NCBI RefSeq assembly: GCF_022429625.1
Contig: NZ_CP092483.1
Span: 1,302,001-1,366,000, forward strand
Direction of reading: 5' to 3'
Length of the DNA: 64,000 nt
Source: Devosia lacusdianchii
Lineage (GTDB): Bacteria; Pseudomonadota; Alphaproteobacteria; Rhizobiales; Devosiaceae
Positions 25,940-34,835 of the stretch are shown here, one piece after another. The notes under the pieces are model-generated. The model was not told where the DNA came from, ran no database searches, and saw only the letters and a program-made list of their open reading frames with translations. Within the stretch, counting starts at the first letter, position 1, and every line of letters starts with the position of its first letter. A program made the position numbers and the translations under genes.

Positions 25940-26805
25940 GCACCGCCGTCTCGTCTGTCGCACGGCCCCGCTGGTCCTTTGGCCGGCGCAGCGTTATCCC
26001 GGGCTTCGGGCTGACGCTCGGCTTCACGCTCACCTATTTCTCGCTGATCATTCTCATTCCGCTGATCGCGCTGGCCGTGCGCTCCGCCGGCCTCGGCCCC
26101 GAGGGGTTCTGGAAGGCCGCGACCGATCCGCGCGTACTCGGCGCCCTGCGCGTCAGCTTCGTCACCGCGTTGATGGCCGCTGGCGTCAATGTCATTTTCG
26201 GCACGCTCATCGCGTGGGTGCTGGTACGTTATCGCTTTCCCGGACGCCGCATTTTCGATGCCATCATCGATCTGCCCTTCGCCCTGCCCACCGCCGTTGC
26301 CGGCATTGCGCTGACCGCAATCTATGCACCCAATGGCGCTATCGGCGCGCTGTTCGCGCCGCTTGGCTGGCGCATTGCCTACACGCCATCAGGCATCGTC
26401 ATCGCCATGATCTTCATCGGCCTGCCCTTTGTCGTGCGCACCATTCAGCCGATCCTCGAAGAGGTCAGCCACGAGGTCGAAGAAGCCAGCGCCACCCTCG
26501 GCGCCAACCGCTTCCAGACCGTCGTCCACGTCATCCTGCCCAGCCTGATGCCGGCCATCCTTACCGGCTTCGCCTTGGCCTTCGCCCGCGCTGTCGGCGA
26601 ATATGGCTCGGTGATCTTCATCGCTGGCAATATTCCGTTCGTCTCCGAAATCGCGCCGCTGCTGATCGTGATCCGCCTGGAAGAGACCAACTATGCCGGC
26701 GCCGCCGCCATCGCCTCGGTGATGCTGATCATCTCGTTCCTGCTGCTGTTCGCCATCAACCTGATCCAGGCCTGGTCGCGCCGGAGGTACGGTTATGGCA
26801 GTTAA
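25936..26805 (+). CDS. cysT: Sulfate/thiosulfate ABC transporter permease CysT
   Basis: 289 residues if started at the TTG at 25936, which gives a normal family length; the frame also allows an earlier TTG at 25882. About six membrane helices. The binding-protein-dependent permease signature [28 protein letters not shown] lies in the C-terminal half. Motifs such as [13 protein letters not shown] and [14 protein letters not shown] are typical of CysT. With CysW it forms the inner-membrane channel for sulfate. Its end overlaps cysW by 11 bases. Confidence 0.92.
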   Translation: MSTAVSSVARPRWSFGRRSVIPGFGLTLGFTLTYFSLIILIPLIALAVRSAGLGPEGFWKAATDPRVLGALRVSFVTALMAAGVNVIFGTLIAWVLVRYRFPGRRIFDAIIDLPFALPTAVAGIALTAIYAPNGAIGALFAPLGWRIAYTPSGIVIAMIFIGLPFVVRTIQPILEEVSHEVEEASATLGANRFQTVVHVILPSLMPAILTGFALAFARAVGEYGSVIFIAGNIPFVSEIAPLLIVIRLEETNYAGAAAIASVMLIISFLLLFAINLIQAWSRRRYGYGS

Positions 26806-27667
26806 GCTCACCGCCCGCCGCAAGCGCCGCGTCTCGCCCACCAGCGAGAGTCGTCCGGTTCAATGGCTGCTGATTGGCATCGCCTTCTTGTTCATGGCGG
26901 TCATCCTGCTGCTGCCGCTCTACGCCGTCTTCCATGAGGCTCTGGCCAAGGGCATCGGCGGTTTCGTCGCCGGCCTGGCCAACAAGGACGCGCAGGCTGC
27001 GATCCGGCTGACGCTGCTGGTCGCGGCCATCGCCGTGCCGCTTAATGTCGTCTTCGGCCTCGCTGCCTCCTGGGCCATCGCCAAGTTCGAGTTCAAGGGC
27101 AAGGCCTTCCTCATCACCCTGATCGATCTGCCATTCTCGGTCTCGCCGGTCATTTCGGGCCTCGTCTATGTGCTCCTGTTCGGCACCGGCAGCGTCCTTG
27201 GCCCCTGGCTCAAGTCCTACGGCATAGAAGTGCTGTTCGCGCTGCCCGGCATCGTCCTCGCCACCATCTTTGTCACCTTCCCCTTCGTCGCCCGCGAGCT
27301 GATCCCGCTGATGCAGGATCAGGGCACCGGCGACGAGGAAGCGGCGCTCTCGCTTGGCGCTAACGGCTGGCAGACCTTCTTCCGGGTCACCCTGCCCAAC
27401 ATCAAATGGGGTCTGCTTTACGGCGTGCTGCTCTGCAACGCCCGCGCCATGGGCGAGTTCGGCGCCGTTGCCGTGGTGTCGGGCAAGATTCGCGGCCAGA
27501 CCACCACCATGCCGTTGCAGGTGGAAATGCTCTACAACGAATACAACGCCACGGCGGCCTTTGCCCTGGCATCGCTTCTGGCCATGCTTGCGCTGGTCAC
27601 TCTGGTATTGAAGACCGCTCTGGAATGGCGCTTCGGCGAGGAAATCGCCGCGGGCGCCGGCCACTGA
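26795..27667 (+). CDS. cysW: Sulfate/thiosulfate ABC transporter permease CysW
   Basis: 290 residues, six predicted membrane helices. Family motifs are [20 protein letters not shown], the permease loop [23 protein letters not shown], and [28 protein letters not shown] basic N-terminal stretch ([11 protein letters not shown]) precedes the first helix. It pairs with CysT and is energised by CysA, encoded 13 bases downstream. Confidence 0.94.
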   Translation: MAVKLTARRKRRVSPTSESRPVQWLLIGIAFLFMAVILLLPLYAVFHEALAKGIGGFVAGLANKDAQAAIRLTLLVAAIAVPLNVVFGLAASWAIAKFEFKGKAFLITLIDLPFSVSPVISGLVYVLLFGTGSVLGPWLKSYGIEVLFALPGIVLATIFVTFPFVARELIPLMQDQGTGDEEAALSLGANGWQTFFRVTLPNIKWGLLYGVLLCNARAMGEFGAVAVVSGKIRGQTTTMPLQVEMLYNEYNATAAFALASLLAMLALVTLVLKTALEWRFGEEIAAGAGH

Positions 27668-27680
27668 TAGGATAGACTTT

Positions 27681-28718
27681 ATGGACGTTCGCGTAGCCAA
27701 TGTGCGCAAGGAATTCGACCGCTTTCCCGCGCTCAATGACGTGTCGCTCGATATCCATTCGGGCGAGCTGATCGCCTTGCTGGGGCCGTCCGGCTCGGGC
27801 AAGACCACGCTGCTGCGCCTCATCGCCGGGCTCGAAATGCCCACCGCCGGCAAGATCTTCTTCGGCGATACCGACGCCTCCGAAAAGACCGTGCAGGAGC
27901 GCAATATCGGCTTCGTGTTCCAGCACTATGCCCTGTTCCGCCACATGACCATCCTGGAGAACGTCTCCTTCGGCCTCAAGGTGCGCCCGCGCTCAACGCG
28001 CCCGCCCGCCGGTGAAATCCGCCGCCGCGCCCTAGAACTGCTCGACCTCGTCCAGCTTTCCGGTCTCGAAAAACGCTACCCCAACCAGCTCTCCGGCGGT
28101 CAGCGCCAACGCGTCGCGCTCGCCCGCGCCCTCGCCATCGAACCCGCCGTACTGCTGCTCGACGAGCCGTTCGGCGCGCTCGATGCCCAGGTCCGCCGCG
28201 AACTGCGCAAGTGGCTGCGCGAAATCCACGATCGTACCGGCCACACCACCGTGTTTGTTACCCACGATCAGGAAGAGGCCCTCGAACTCTCCGACCGGCT
28301 CTGCGTCATGAGCCAGGGCAAGATCGAGCAGGTCGGCACCCCCGACAATGTCTATGACCACCCGACTTCGCCCTTCGTCTTCGGCTTCATCGGTGAATCG
28401 AGCGAATTGCCGGTCACCGTGGAAAATGGCGAACTCTGGGTCGGCGGCCGCGCCATCGGCCTGCCCGCCGGCGACGCCAATCCCGGCACTGCCCGCCTGT
28501 TCTTCCGCCCCCACGATGTCGAGCTGATCGAGGCCGATGCCTCCCTTGCCGGCGTGGTCAGCACCAGCAGACGTGTTGGCGGCACCCGCCGCGTCGAACT
28601 CGAAATCGGTGGCGCAGGCCATCTTGTCGAAGTCGATCTGCCCTTCGACCACCCCGCCGGCGAAAAGACCCGCCTCGCCTTCCGCCCCCGCCGCTGGAAG
28701 CTCTTTCCCACGGCCTAG
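27681..28718 (+). CDS. cysA: Sulfate/thiosulfate ABC transporter ATP-binding protein CysA
   Basis: 345 residues. Walker A is GPSGSGKT (about 35-42), the signature is [15 protein letters not shown], Walker B is [15 protein letters not shown], and the switch is [11 protein letters not shown]. The C-terminal ~100 residues form the TOBE-like regulatory domain ([12 protein letters not shown]). It completes the cysTWA operon; the binding protein is encoded separately at 19.9 kb. Annotation as sulfate rather than another anion rests on cysTW and sbp. Confidence 0.94.
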   Translation: MDVRVANVRKEFDRFPALNDVSLDIHSGELIALLGPSGSGKTTLLRLIAGLEMPTAGKIFFGDTDASEKTVQERNIGFVFQHYALFRHMTILENVSFGLKVRPRSTRPPAGEIRRRALELLDLVQLSGLEKRYPNQLSGGQRQRVALARALAIEPAVLLLDEPFGALDAQVRRELRKWLREIHDRTGHTTVFVTHDQEEALELSDRLCVMSQGKIEQVGTPDNVYDHPTSPFVFGFIGESSELPVTVENGELWVGGRAIGLPAGDANPGTARLFFRPHDVELIEADASLAGVVSTSRRVGGTRRVELEIGGAGHLVEVDLPFDHPAGEKTRLAFRPRRWKLFPTA

Positions 28719-28764
28719 AGTCGCATTTTGGCCCGGCCCTGCGAGCGCCCCATGGTTGATGGCG

Positions 28765-29175
28765 CTAAGCTGGGATTAGATCGTCGCGCCCTTGGGCCTT
28801 GAGTGCTTCGTCCAATGCGGCTTCGTAGTCGGCTACGGCCCTGTCCACAAGCTCCCGTCCCTTTTGCGTAAGGACGGTATAGACACCACGCTTGTCATCC
28901 GGGCAGAGGTCTCGAATGGCGAGCCCCTGGCGCTCGAGCCGTTCGGCCATCCGTGACACCGAGCTCTGGTTGAGTTTCAGATAGGATGCAAGCTCCTGCA
29001 TGCGCAGCTCCGAATCGGGTGAGCGCGCCAGCACTTGCAAAGCCCGGTACTCAGATAGCCCCACACCGTGTGATGCCTGCAACGCCTTGGACAGATCCGC
29101 CTCGATAGTTGCGACCATCTGAACCATGTTGAACCATAGATCGCTTCGCTTTGACATTGGCGGTTTCCCGTTCAT
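28765..29175 (-). CDS. MarR-family regulator
   Basis: 136 residues with the MarR winged helix: LSEYRALQVLARSPDSELRMQELASYL, the recognition helix NQSSVSRMAERLERQGLAIR, and the wing DKRGVYTVLT. The C-terminal dimerisation helix follows. It is downstream of two SMR transporter genes on the same strand. Two palindromes lie just ahead of its start, and a CATACA core is shared with the promoter of the SMR pair. So it most likely represses both its own gene and the transporter genes, with an unknown cationic or aromatic inducer. Confidence 0.88.
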   Translation of the reverse strand: MNGKPPMSKRSDLWFNMVQMVATIEADLSKALQASHGVGLSEYRALQVLARSPDSELRMQELASYLKLNQSSVSRMAERLERQGLAIRDLCPDDKRGVYTVLTQKGRELVDRAVADYEAALDEALKAQGRDDLIPA

Positions 29176-29188
29176 TCAATCGCTCATT

Positions 29189-29232
29189 TGTATGTCCATA
29201 CACGCAAGTGCTCAAGAGCGGCTTGCGTGTAT
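29189..29232 (-). promoter_or_regulatory. Overlapping palindromes upstream of marR
   Basis: TGTATG-TC-CATACA (29189-29202) is a perfect 6-bp dyad. It overlaps a second, perfect 11-bp inverted repeat, ATACACGCAAG (29198-29208) with CTTGCGTGTAT (29222-29232). Both lie within 60 bases of the marR start and fit MarR operators. Confidence 0.6.
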
Positions 29233-29251
29233 TGGATTTGCACAACGGTCT

Positions 29252-29620
29252 CTAGGCGCTCCGCTTGACGCTGTCGGCGAGCTTTAGCCAGACGACACCT
29301 GCAATGATGACGGCCAGCCAGAGCGCCTGGACTGCGGTCAGCGGCTGATTGAGCAGCACGCTGCCAAACACCGCCGCTCCGATGGCGCCAATACCGGCCC
29401 ATACGGCGTAACCAATCCCCACGTCGATGCTTTTCAGAGCGACGCTTAGAAAGTAGAGCGTCAGCAGGAAGAAGATGGCCGCCGCGAGCGACCAGCTTAA
29501 CACGCTGAAGGCCTGGCTACTGCCAACGCTGAGCGCGTAGCCAATCTCAAAGACGCCAGCAAGCAACAACATGATCCAGGCGCGTCCGCGGCTGCCGGCA
29601 TTTTCGTTTGTATTCGACAT
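29252..29620 (-). CDS. Small multidrug resistance (SMR) transporter subunit, longer partner
   Basis: 122 residues, four membrane helices. The essential membrane glutamate is in TM1 (LLLAGVFEIGYALS). GIGYAVWAGIGAIGAAVFG lies in TM3, and a hydrophilic N-terminal extension of ~15 residues precedes TM1. It is second of two adjacent SMR genes, which usually form heterodimers (as in EbrAB or YkkCD). Substrates are typically cationic drugs, guanidinium-like compounds or polyamines. No guanidine riboswitch is recognised upstream. Confidence 0.9.
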   Translation of the reverse strand: MSNTNENAGSRGRAWIMLLLAGVFEIGYALSVGSSQAFSVLSWSLAAAIFFLLTLYFLSVALKSIDVGIGYAVWAGIGAIGAAVFGSVLLNQPLTAVQALWLAVIIAGVVWLKLADSVKRSA

Positions 29621-29653
29621 TTCGAGTTCCTTTTCGGCTGAGATTCCGAGGGT

Positions 29654-29974
29654 TTAGGCTGCGCCGCTCAATTGCAGGCCGACAACGCCGCCGATGACGA
29701 GGAGAATTCCCAGAACCTTGTTCAGCGTCAGTTTCTGGCCAAAGAACAAGGCGCCCAGGACGACGATCCCGACCCCTGCGGCGGACGTCCAGATCGCATA
29801 GCCAACGCCCACGTCGAAAGTCAGTAGGGCCAAGCTCAAGAAATATGTCGCGATGGCGCCGCTGACGAGCGTGGCAATGGTCCATCCGGGCCGCGCGAAG
29901 CCCTTTGCATTGCCCGCCGAGATCGCCACCACGACCTCAAAGACCACAGCCGCGCCCAAGTACAACCAGCTCAT
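29654..29974 (-). CDS. Small multidrug resistance (SMR) transporter subunit, shorter partner
   Basis: 106 residues, four membrane helices. The key glutamate is in AAVVFEVVVAIS (TM1), and GVGYAIWTSAAGVGIVVLG in TM3 is the partner-specific loop. First gene of the SMR-SMR-marR operon, with a 33-base gap to the next. The promoter some 150 bases upstream is embedded in palindromes. It probably inserts in opposite orientation to its partner. Confidence 0.9.
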   Translation of the reverse strand: MSWLYLGAAVVFEVVVAISAGNAKGFARPGWTIATLVSGAIATYFLSLALLTFDVGVGYAIWTSAAGVGIVVLGALFFGQKLTLNKVLGILLVIGGVVGLQLSGAA

Positions 29975-30033
29975 TTCGTTTCCTTTTTTCGTCGGATGCG
30001 CCGCTATGCGGCCGCGTTACGTTCTGCTCTCTT

Positions 30034-30055
30034 CGCCAGGGCTAGGGGCCTGGCG
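30034..30055 (-). promoter_or_regulatory. Hairpin in the 5' leader of the SMR operon
   Basis: A perfect 7-bp stem, CGCCAGG / CCTGGCG, with an 8-base loop sits about 60 bases ahead of the first SMR start codon, between promoter and gene. It could be a leader structure or be incidental. Confidence 0.35.
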
Positions 30056-30110
30056 TTATCGCCCCTGCATTCGATGGACGAGCATGACCCAAGGCGTCCG
30101 TCACATTCTG

Positions 30111-30172
30111 TTGCATGCGCATACATATATATGCGAGATGCGATGTGTCAATATATTTGTTTGCGCATGCAA
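30111..30172 (-). promoter_or_regulatory. Promoter and palindromic operator cluster of the SMR operon
   Basis: On the minus strand TTGACA (30151-30146), a 16-base spacer and TATATG (30129-30124) form a strong promoter. It is bracketed by a perfect 11-bp inverted repeat TTGCATGCGCA (30111-30121) / TGCGCATGCAA (30162-30172). A further palindrome CGCATA-N6-TATGCG (30118-30135) is centred on the -10. The region is AT-rich against its surroundings. CATACA (30120-30125) recurs in the marR-proximal palindrome. Confidence 0.65.
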
Positions 30173-30411
30173 TTATATTCGAACTCGCGAGCGCGCCTAG
30201 GCTGAGGCTTAGGAAAACCGCTGAGGTCGGCTATGGCGTCGATGTGCGGGCAGGGGCTGCGACCGCTTGATCGCTCTTCGATCCTGCAACGAAAGCGGAG
30301 ACCTTCCGTGGCCGGTTCGTTGGTCGGCGAATTATCATACTTTCCGGCGCTTTAGTCACAGACTCGCAACAGGCTCTCGCCTATGCTGCGCTCAATGCGC
30401 ATTGAGAGTCT

Positions 30412-32031
30412 GTGGTGTCCGAGCGTCGAAGCACTATCGCCGATGGTTTTGCGAGGGGAACGAGCCTGCTGCGCTCCGGCCTCTGCGATGAGGCACTGAC
30501 GGAGTTCCGTGCCGTCTACGCCGAGGCCGAAGCGGACGGCGATCCTGCCAGCATGGCGGCGGCACTCTGCGAAATGGCCTGGAGCAGCTACAAGCTCGGC
30601 GAGATCGAGCAGGCGCTCGAATGCGCCATGGGCGCCAAATGGCTGTGGCTCCGCCTGGGCGATCGGGCTGAGCTATCTCGTGCCATGGCCGTCGAAGCCA
30701 TCGCCTTTCTCGACCTCGGTTTCAGCGACCAGGCCTACGATCTTTCCGCCGAAGCGCTGGTGATCGCCGAAACGCTCGAAGACCCCGCCATCTTGGCCTT
30801 CGCACTGAATGCCAAGGGCATAGTGCTCACCGTCTGCCGCGAAATCGAGCTTGGCGCCGGCCTGCTCGAACGCGCCTCCGACCTCGCCGACACCCAGGGC
30901 AATGATGCCGCTGCCGCCTATTACCTCGTCAATCGCGGCTTCTGCCACGCCAAGCTGGCAGAGCGCGCTGCAGCCCTGAACGACCCGGAAACCGCCTCCG
31001 CCGAGCGCAAGGCGGCCATCGGCTTCACCGAACACGCCATCGAGCTGGCCGAGCGCTGCGACGACGCCTGGACGCAGCGCGTCGGCTTCGGCAATTGTGC
31101 CGAAATGCTGGCGCTCGAAGGCCGCTTTGCCGCCGCGCTCGGTTATCTTGGGCGGTCCGCCGAACTCCCTGGCGATCCCGGCCCTAGCCTCCGCATCCAC
31201 TACCTCTATACCCTGGGCGACGTCCTGCTCCGCGCCGGCAATCTCGAAGCCGCGCACACCGCGGCCACCGAAGCCCTGGCTCTGGCAGACGCGACGGGCC
31301 AGATCGACCATCAGGTCAATGCGGTGAGCAAGCTCGCCGAAATCCTTGAAGCCCTTGGGCAATCGCGCGAAGCCTTGGCGCTGCAAAAGCGCTTCCACCA
31401 GCTCTATGTCCGCCAGTCCGGCGAGATCGCCCGACGTCTGGCGCGCGTCGAGGAGATCCGCGCCGAGACCGATCGCCTGCGCAGCCGCGCCGCCATTCTG
31501 GCCGATCAGGCGCTCAGCGATCCGCTGACAGGTATTGCCAATCGGCGTTCCTTCGATCAGATCGTCAACCGTCTGGCCGGAACGCCATTCGCCATCGCCA
31601 TCGTTGATCTCGATAACTTCAAGCTGGTCAACGACCGGTTCTCTCACATCGTCGGCGACGCCGTCCTGCAGCGCGTCGCCACCACCATGGTCGGCCAGCT
31701 TGGCCCCCATGGTCATGCCGCCCGCCTCGGCGGCGAGGAGTTTGCCTTGATTTTCCCCGGCGCCGCCGAAACCACCGCCACCGCCTTCTGCGAAGGCGTC
31801 CGCATCGCCGTCTCCGCCACCAACTGGTCCGATCTTGGCGCCGGTCTCGCCGTCACCGTCAGCATCGGTGTCGTCGCCGGTGAGGGCGAACAGCCCGTGG
31901 GCGAGCTGATGCACATTGCCGATCGTCGGCTCTACGCTGCCAAGGCCGGCGGCCGCGATTGCGTTGTCTGCGCCGACGAGCCGGTCATTGTCCTCGCCGA
32001 CGCCGCCGACCGTCGCCGGTGGCGCGCATGA
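30412..32031 (+). CDS. Diguanylate cyclase with N-terminal TPR-like repeats
   Basis: 539 residues from tandem GTG codons. Residues 10-330 form helical TPR-like repeats (ALTEFRAVYAEAEADGD, ALECAMGAKWLWLRLGD, AHTAATEALALADATG). A coiled-coil linker follows (EIARRLARVEEIRAETDRL). The GGDEF domain at about 365-525 has DPLTGIANRRSFD, AIVDLDNFKLVND and the active-site sequence GGEEF. It should make cyclic di-GMP from GTP. No RxxD inhibitory site precedes GGEEF. There is no membrane helix, so it is cytoplasmic, with the TPR part probably receiving a protein signal. Overlaps the GAF gene. Confidence 0.88.
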   Translation: MVSERRSTIADGFARGTSLLRSGLCDEALTEFRAVYAEAEADGDPASMAAALCEMAWSSYKLGEIEQALECAMGAKWLWLRLGDRAELSRAMAVEAIAFLDLGFSDQAYDLSAEALVIAETLEDPAILAFALNAKGIVLTVCREIELGAGLLERASDLADTQGNDAAAAYYLVNRGFCHAKLAERAAALNDPETASAERKAAIGFTEHAIELAERCDDAWTQRVGFGNCAEMLALEGRFAAALGYLGRSAELPGDPGPSLRIHYLYTLGDVLLRAGNLEAAHTAATEALALADATGQIDHQVNAVSKLAEILEALGQSREALALQKRFHQLYVRQSGEIARRLARVEEIRAETDRLRSRAAILADQALSDPLTGIANRRSFDQIVNRLAGTPFAIAIVDLDNFKLVNDRFSHIVGDAVLQRVATTMVGQLGPHGHAARLGGEEFALIFPGAAETTATAFCEGVRIAVSATNWSDLGAGLAVTVSIGVVAGEGEQPVGELMHIADRRLYAAKAGGRDCVVCADEPVIVLADAADRRRWRA

Positions 32032-32522
32032 GCGCCGTCGCCTTCCGCCGCTTCGAGGAAAAGCTGGCCCGTTTCACCGATCCCCTTGAAGCGGGCGCTG
32101 CCCTGCACGAGCTGGCCGAAGCCCTCATCGGCGTCCGCATCTTTACGTTGACCGCCATAGAGATGGCAGCCGGGCACGTCCGCCGCGTCTATTCCAGCCA
32201 CCCGGAAGTCTATCCGGTGCTCGGCACCAAGCCGCTCGTCATGGATGACTGGTTTCACGCCATGCAGACCGAGCGCCGTATCACCGCCATCAATACCGCC
32301 GCCGATATGGAGGGCAATTTCGGCGATCTCGACCTCATCCGATCACTCGGCTGCAACGCCTCGATCAGCGTACCGGTCATGGCCGGCAACGATCTGCTGG
32401 GGACCATCAACGCCCTCGATGTAGAAGGCCGCTACACGCCCGAGGTCGTAGAGGCCGCTGCCGCCCTCATCATCCCTGCCACGGCGGTCTTCCTCATCCT
32501 GCGTAACCATTTCAAGCTATAG
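32028..32522 (+). CDS. GAF-domain protein
   Basis: 164 residues; the ATG overlaps the stop of the diguanylate cyclase gene (ATGA). A single GAF domain covers most of the length, with LTAIEMAAGHVRRVYSSHPEVYP, the central IRSLGCNASISVPVM and LLGTINALDVEGRYTPE. GAF domains bind small molecules or act as dimerisation sensors. The coupling to a cyclase lacking a small-molecule sensor suggests that it modulates that enzyme, which is inference. Many related proteins are annotated only as GAF-domain proteins. Confidence 0.8.
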   Translation: MSAVAFRRFEEKLARFTDPLEAGAALHELAEALIGVRIFTLTAIEMAAGHVRRVYSSHPEVYPVLGTKPLVMDDWFHAMQTERRITAINTAADMEGNFGDLDLIRSLGCNASISVPVMAGNDLLGTINALDVEGRYTPEVVEAAAALIIPATAVFLILRNHFKL

Positions 32523-32689
32523 GAAAGCGCGGTCGCAACAGGTCCATTGGCCTGCTATTGCGTCTTCCCGTGGGCGTTTTCTCTAAAAGTGGCAAAATCG
32601 CGGTGATTTAGTCGCGGAGGGCTTGAATGCGTAAAATTATAGTGCTGCTATAACTTTATGTCCGGTGTGTGACTGTCCCCGCGCCGGAT

Positions 32690-32707
32690 TGCTGACATTT
32701 ATCAGCA
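32690..32707. promoter_or_regulatory. Palindrome upstream of the opp operon
   Basis: TGCTGA-CATTTA-TCAGCA is a perfect 6-bp dyad 30 bases before the oppB start. It may be an operator. The 214-base gap before oppB also contains TTATAG-N5-CTATAA near 32637-32654. Confidence 0.4.
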
Positions 32708-32736
32708 CTTTAACACCCGCCGGAACCCGCTGAGCT

Positions 32737-33666
32737 ATGCCGACCTATATCGCCCAGCGCCTCGGCATGATGCTTGTGACCCTCTGGGCCATCGTCACGC
32801 TGACGTTTTTCCTCATGCACGCCGTGCCCGGCGGTCCGTTCGTCTCCGAACGCATGCTGGCACCCGAAATTCAGGCTGCCCTCAACGCCAAATACGGTCT
32901 CGATCAGCCGATCTGGGCGCAATATCTGAGCTATCTCAAAGGCATCCTCACCTTCGATCTTGGGCCGTCCTTCAAATATCCGGGCGTCTCGATCAACACC
33001 ATGATCGCTGATGGCCTGCCGGTCACCCTGCGCACTGGCCTCCTCGCCGTCATCTGCGTCGTCGCCCTCGGCGTACCGCTCGGCATTATCGCCGCGCTTA
33101 ACCGCAACAAATGGCCTGACACCACGGTGATGCTGATCGCCACCATCGGCGTCGCCATTCCCAGCTACGTCATCGCCACCGTGCTGCTTTACGTTTTCGC
33201 CCTGCGCCTCGGCTGGGTGCCGACCTTTGGCCTCGACGATTGGCGCGGCTACATCCTGCCGGTCTTCGCCCTCTCCGGTTTCTGGGTCAGCTTCGTCGCT
33301 CGCCTGACGCGTTCGTCGCTGCTCGAAACCTTCGAGCAGGATTACATGACAACCGCCCGCGCCAAGGGCCTGCGCCCCGGCCAGGTGCTGTTCAAGCACG
33401 GCCTGCGCAATTCGCTGGTTCCTGTCGTCACCGTGCTCGGCCCGGTTGTCGCCAATCTCATCACCGGCAGCTTTGTCATCGAGCAGATTTTCGCGCTCCC
33501 CGGCATTGGCCGCCAGTTCGTGCTCTCCATCACCAATCGCGACTATACCGCCATCATGGGCATCACCATCTTTTACGCCGCCGCCCTCATGGTGATGATC
33601 CTGATCGTCGACCTGCTCTATGCCGTGCTCGATCCGCGCATCAAGCTGACTGAGGCGTCCGCATGA
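32737..33666 (+). CDS. oppB: Oligopeptide ABC transporter permease (OppB-type)
   Basis: 309 residues, six membrane helices. It starts MPTYIAQRLGMMLVTLWAIVTLTFFLMHAVPGGPF as in OppB/DppB. The permease loop is TTARAKGLRPGQVLFKHGLRNSLVPVV. First gene of a five-gene operon (B-C-D-F-A) with 4-base overlaps between B and C and downstream. Substrate class (oligopeptides) is by family; a narrower specificity cannot be read. Confidence 0.9.
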   Translation: MPTYIAQRLGMMLVTLWAIVTLTFFLMHAVPGGPFVSERMLAPEIQAALNAKYGLDQPIWAQYLSYLKGILTFDLGPSFKYPGVSINTMIADGLPVTLRTGLLAVICVVALGVPLGIIAALNRNKWPDTTVMLIATIGVAIPSYVIATVLLYVFALRLGWVPTFGLDDWRGYILPVFALSGFWVSFVARLTRSSLLETFEQDYMTTARAKGLRPGQVLFKHGLRNSLVPVVTVLGPVVANLITGSFVIEQIFALPGIGRQFVLSITNRDYTAIMGITIFYAAALMVMILIVDLLYAVLDPRIKLTEASA

Positions 33667-34835
33667 GCGACATCGCCCCCGATATGTGGGAGAAGCTCCC
33701 GTCCGGCGAAACCGCCGCCGTCGCCTCTGCGCCCAGCCTCACCTATTGGCAGGATGCCCGCCGCCGTCTCTGGGCCAATAAGCCGGCGGTCATCTCCATT
33801 GGCTTCATCATTCTGCTGATCCTGGGCGCCATTTTCGGACCCCTGTTCAGCCCATTCACCTATTACCAGCAGGATTTGAAGCTGGCCAATATTCCGCCCG
33901 CCTTCGAAACCTATTCGGTCACCGATGGGGCAGGGGACACAACGCGCTTCTTCCTCAACGCCTCCAACTTCAACCTCTACGAGGTCGATGCCGAGGGTCA
34001 CGTTCTGGGTCTGCTGCGGGGCGAACGCAAGGACATGATCAAGAAGTCCCAGGCCTTCGAGTTCGGCGACACCACCATCACCCTCGACTACAAGACCCTC
34101 CCAGCCAAGCTCGTCGCCGCTGATGGCGCCACCATCGCTCCGTCAGGCTGGTCCTGGAACCGCACCTACCTCTTCGGCACCGACCAGCTCGGCCGCGACG
34201 TCCTCGTCCGCCAGCTCTACGGCGCCCGCATCTCGCTCACCGTCGCCTTCGTCGCCACGCTGGTGAACTTCTTCATCGGCATCTTTTACGGCGGCATTGC
34301 CGGCTATATCGGCGGCAAGACCGATGCCATCATGATGCGCATCGTCGAAATCATCTCCACCATCCCGCTGACGCTTTACGTCGTCCTGCTCATGGTGGTG
34401 TTCGATAGCGGTCTCTATTCCATCATCATCGCCATCGGCTCGGTCTTCTGGGTCGACATGGCCCGCATCGTCCGCGGCCAGATTCTATCGCTGAAACAGC
34501 AGGATTACGTCGCCGCCGCCCGCACTATGGGCGCCGGCACCGGCCGTATCCTCACCAAACACCTGCTGCCCAATTCCATCGGTCCCATCATCGTCACCCT
34601 GACCATGCTGATCCCTTCGGCCATCTTCATCGAAAGCTTCATGAGCTTCATCGGCCTCGGCGTCACCCCGCCGCTCGCCTCGTGGGGCACGCTGACCTCC
34701 GAGGCCGTCGAAACCTTGCGCGCCTATCCGCATCAGCTCTTCTTTCCCGCCGCCGCCATTTCGCTCACCATGTTCGCCTTCAACTTCCTCGGCGATGGCC
34801 TGCGCGACGCACTCGATCCACGGTTCCGCAAATGA
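33663..34835 (+). CDS. oppC: Oligopeptide ABC transporter permease (OppC-type) with a large periplasmic insertion
   Basis: 390 residues, against about 300 for usual OppC proteins. After TM1 (residues 40-60) there is a ~100-residue hydrophilic segment (about 62-165, including ETYSVTDGAGDTTRFFLNAS and FEFGDTTITLDYKTL) before the conserved FGTDQLGRDVLVRQLYGAR. It should lie on the periplasmic side, where the binding protein docks. The rest is normal, including the loop AARTMGAGTGRILTKHLLPNSI. It overlaps oppB and oppD by ATGA. Confidence 0.9.
   Translation: MSDIAPDMWEKLPSGETAAVASAPSLTYWQDARRRLWANKPAVISIGFIILLILGAIFGPLFSPFTYYQQDLKLANIPPAFETYSVTDGAGDTTRFFLNASNFNLYEVDAEGHVLGLLRGERKDMIKKSQAFEFGDTTITLDYKTLPAKLVAADGATIAPSGWSWNRTYLFGTDQLGRDVLVRQLYGARISLTVAFVATLVNFFIGIFYGGIAGYIGGKTDAIMMRIVEIISTIPLTLYVVLLMVVFDSGLYSIIIAIGSVFWVDMARIVRGQILSLKQQDYVAAARTMGAGTGRILTKHLLPNSIGPIIVTLTMLIPSAIFIESFMSFIGLGVTPPLASWGTLTSEAVETLRAYPHQLFFPAAAISLTMFAFNFLGDGLRDALDPRFRK

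Noticed and set aside
29975..30110. Guanidine riboswitch upstream of the SMR pair
   Set aside because: Only one simple 7-bp hairpin is present. I see neither paired ACGR-loop hairpins nor a conserved guanidine-I or -III core.
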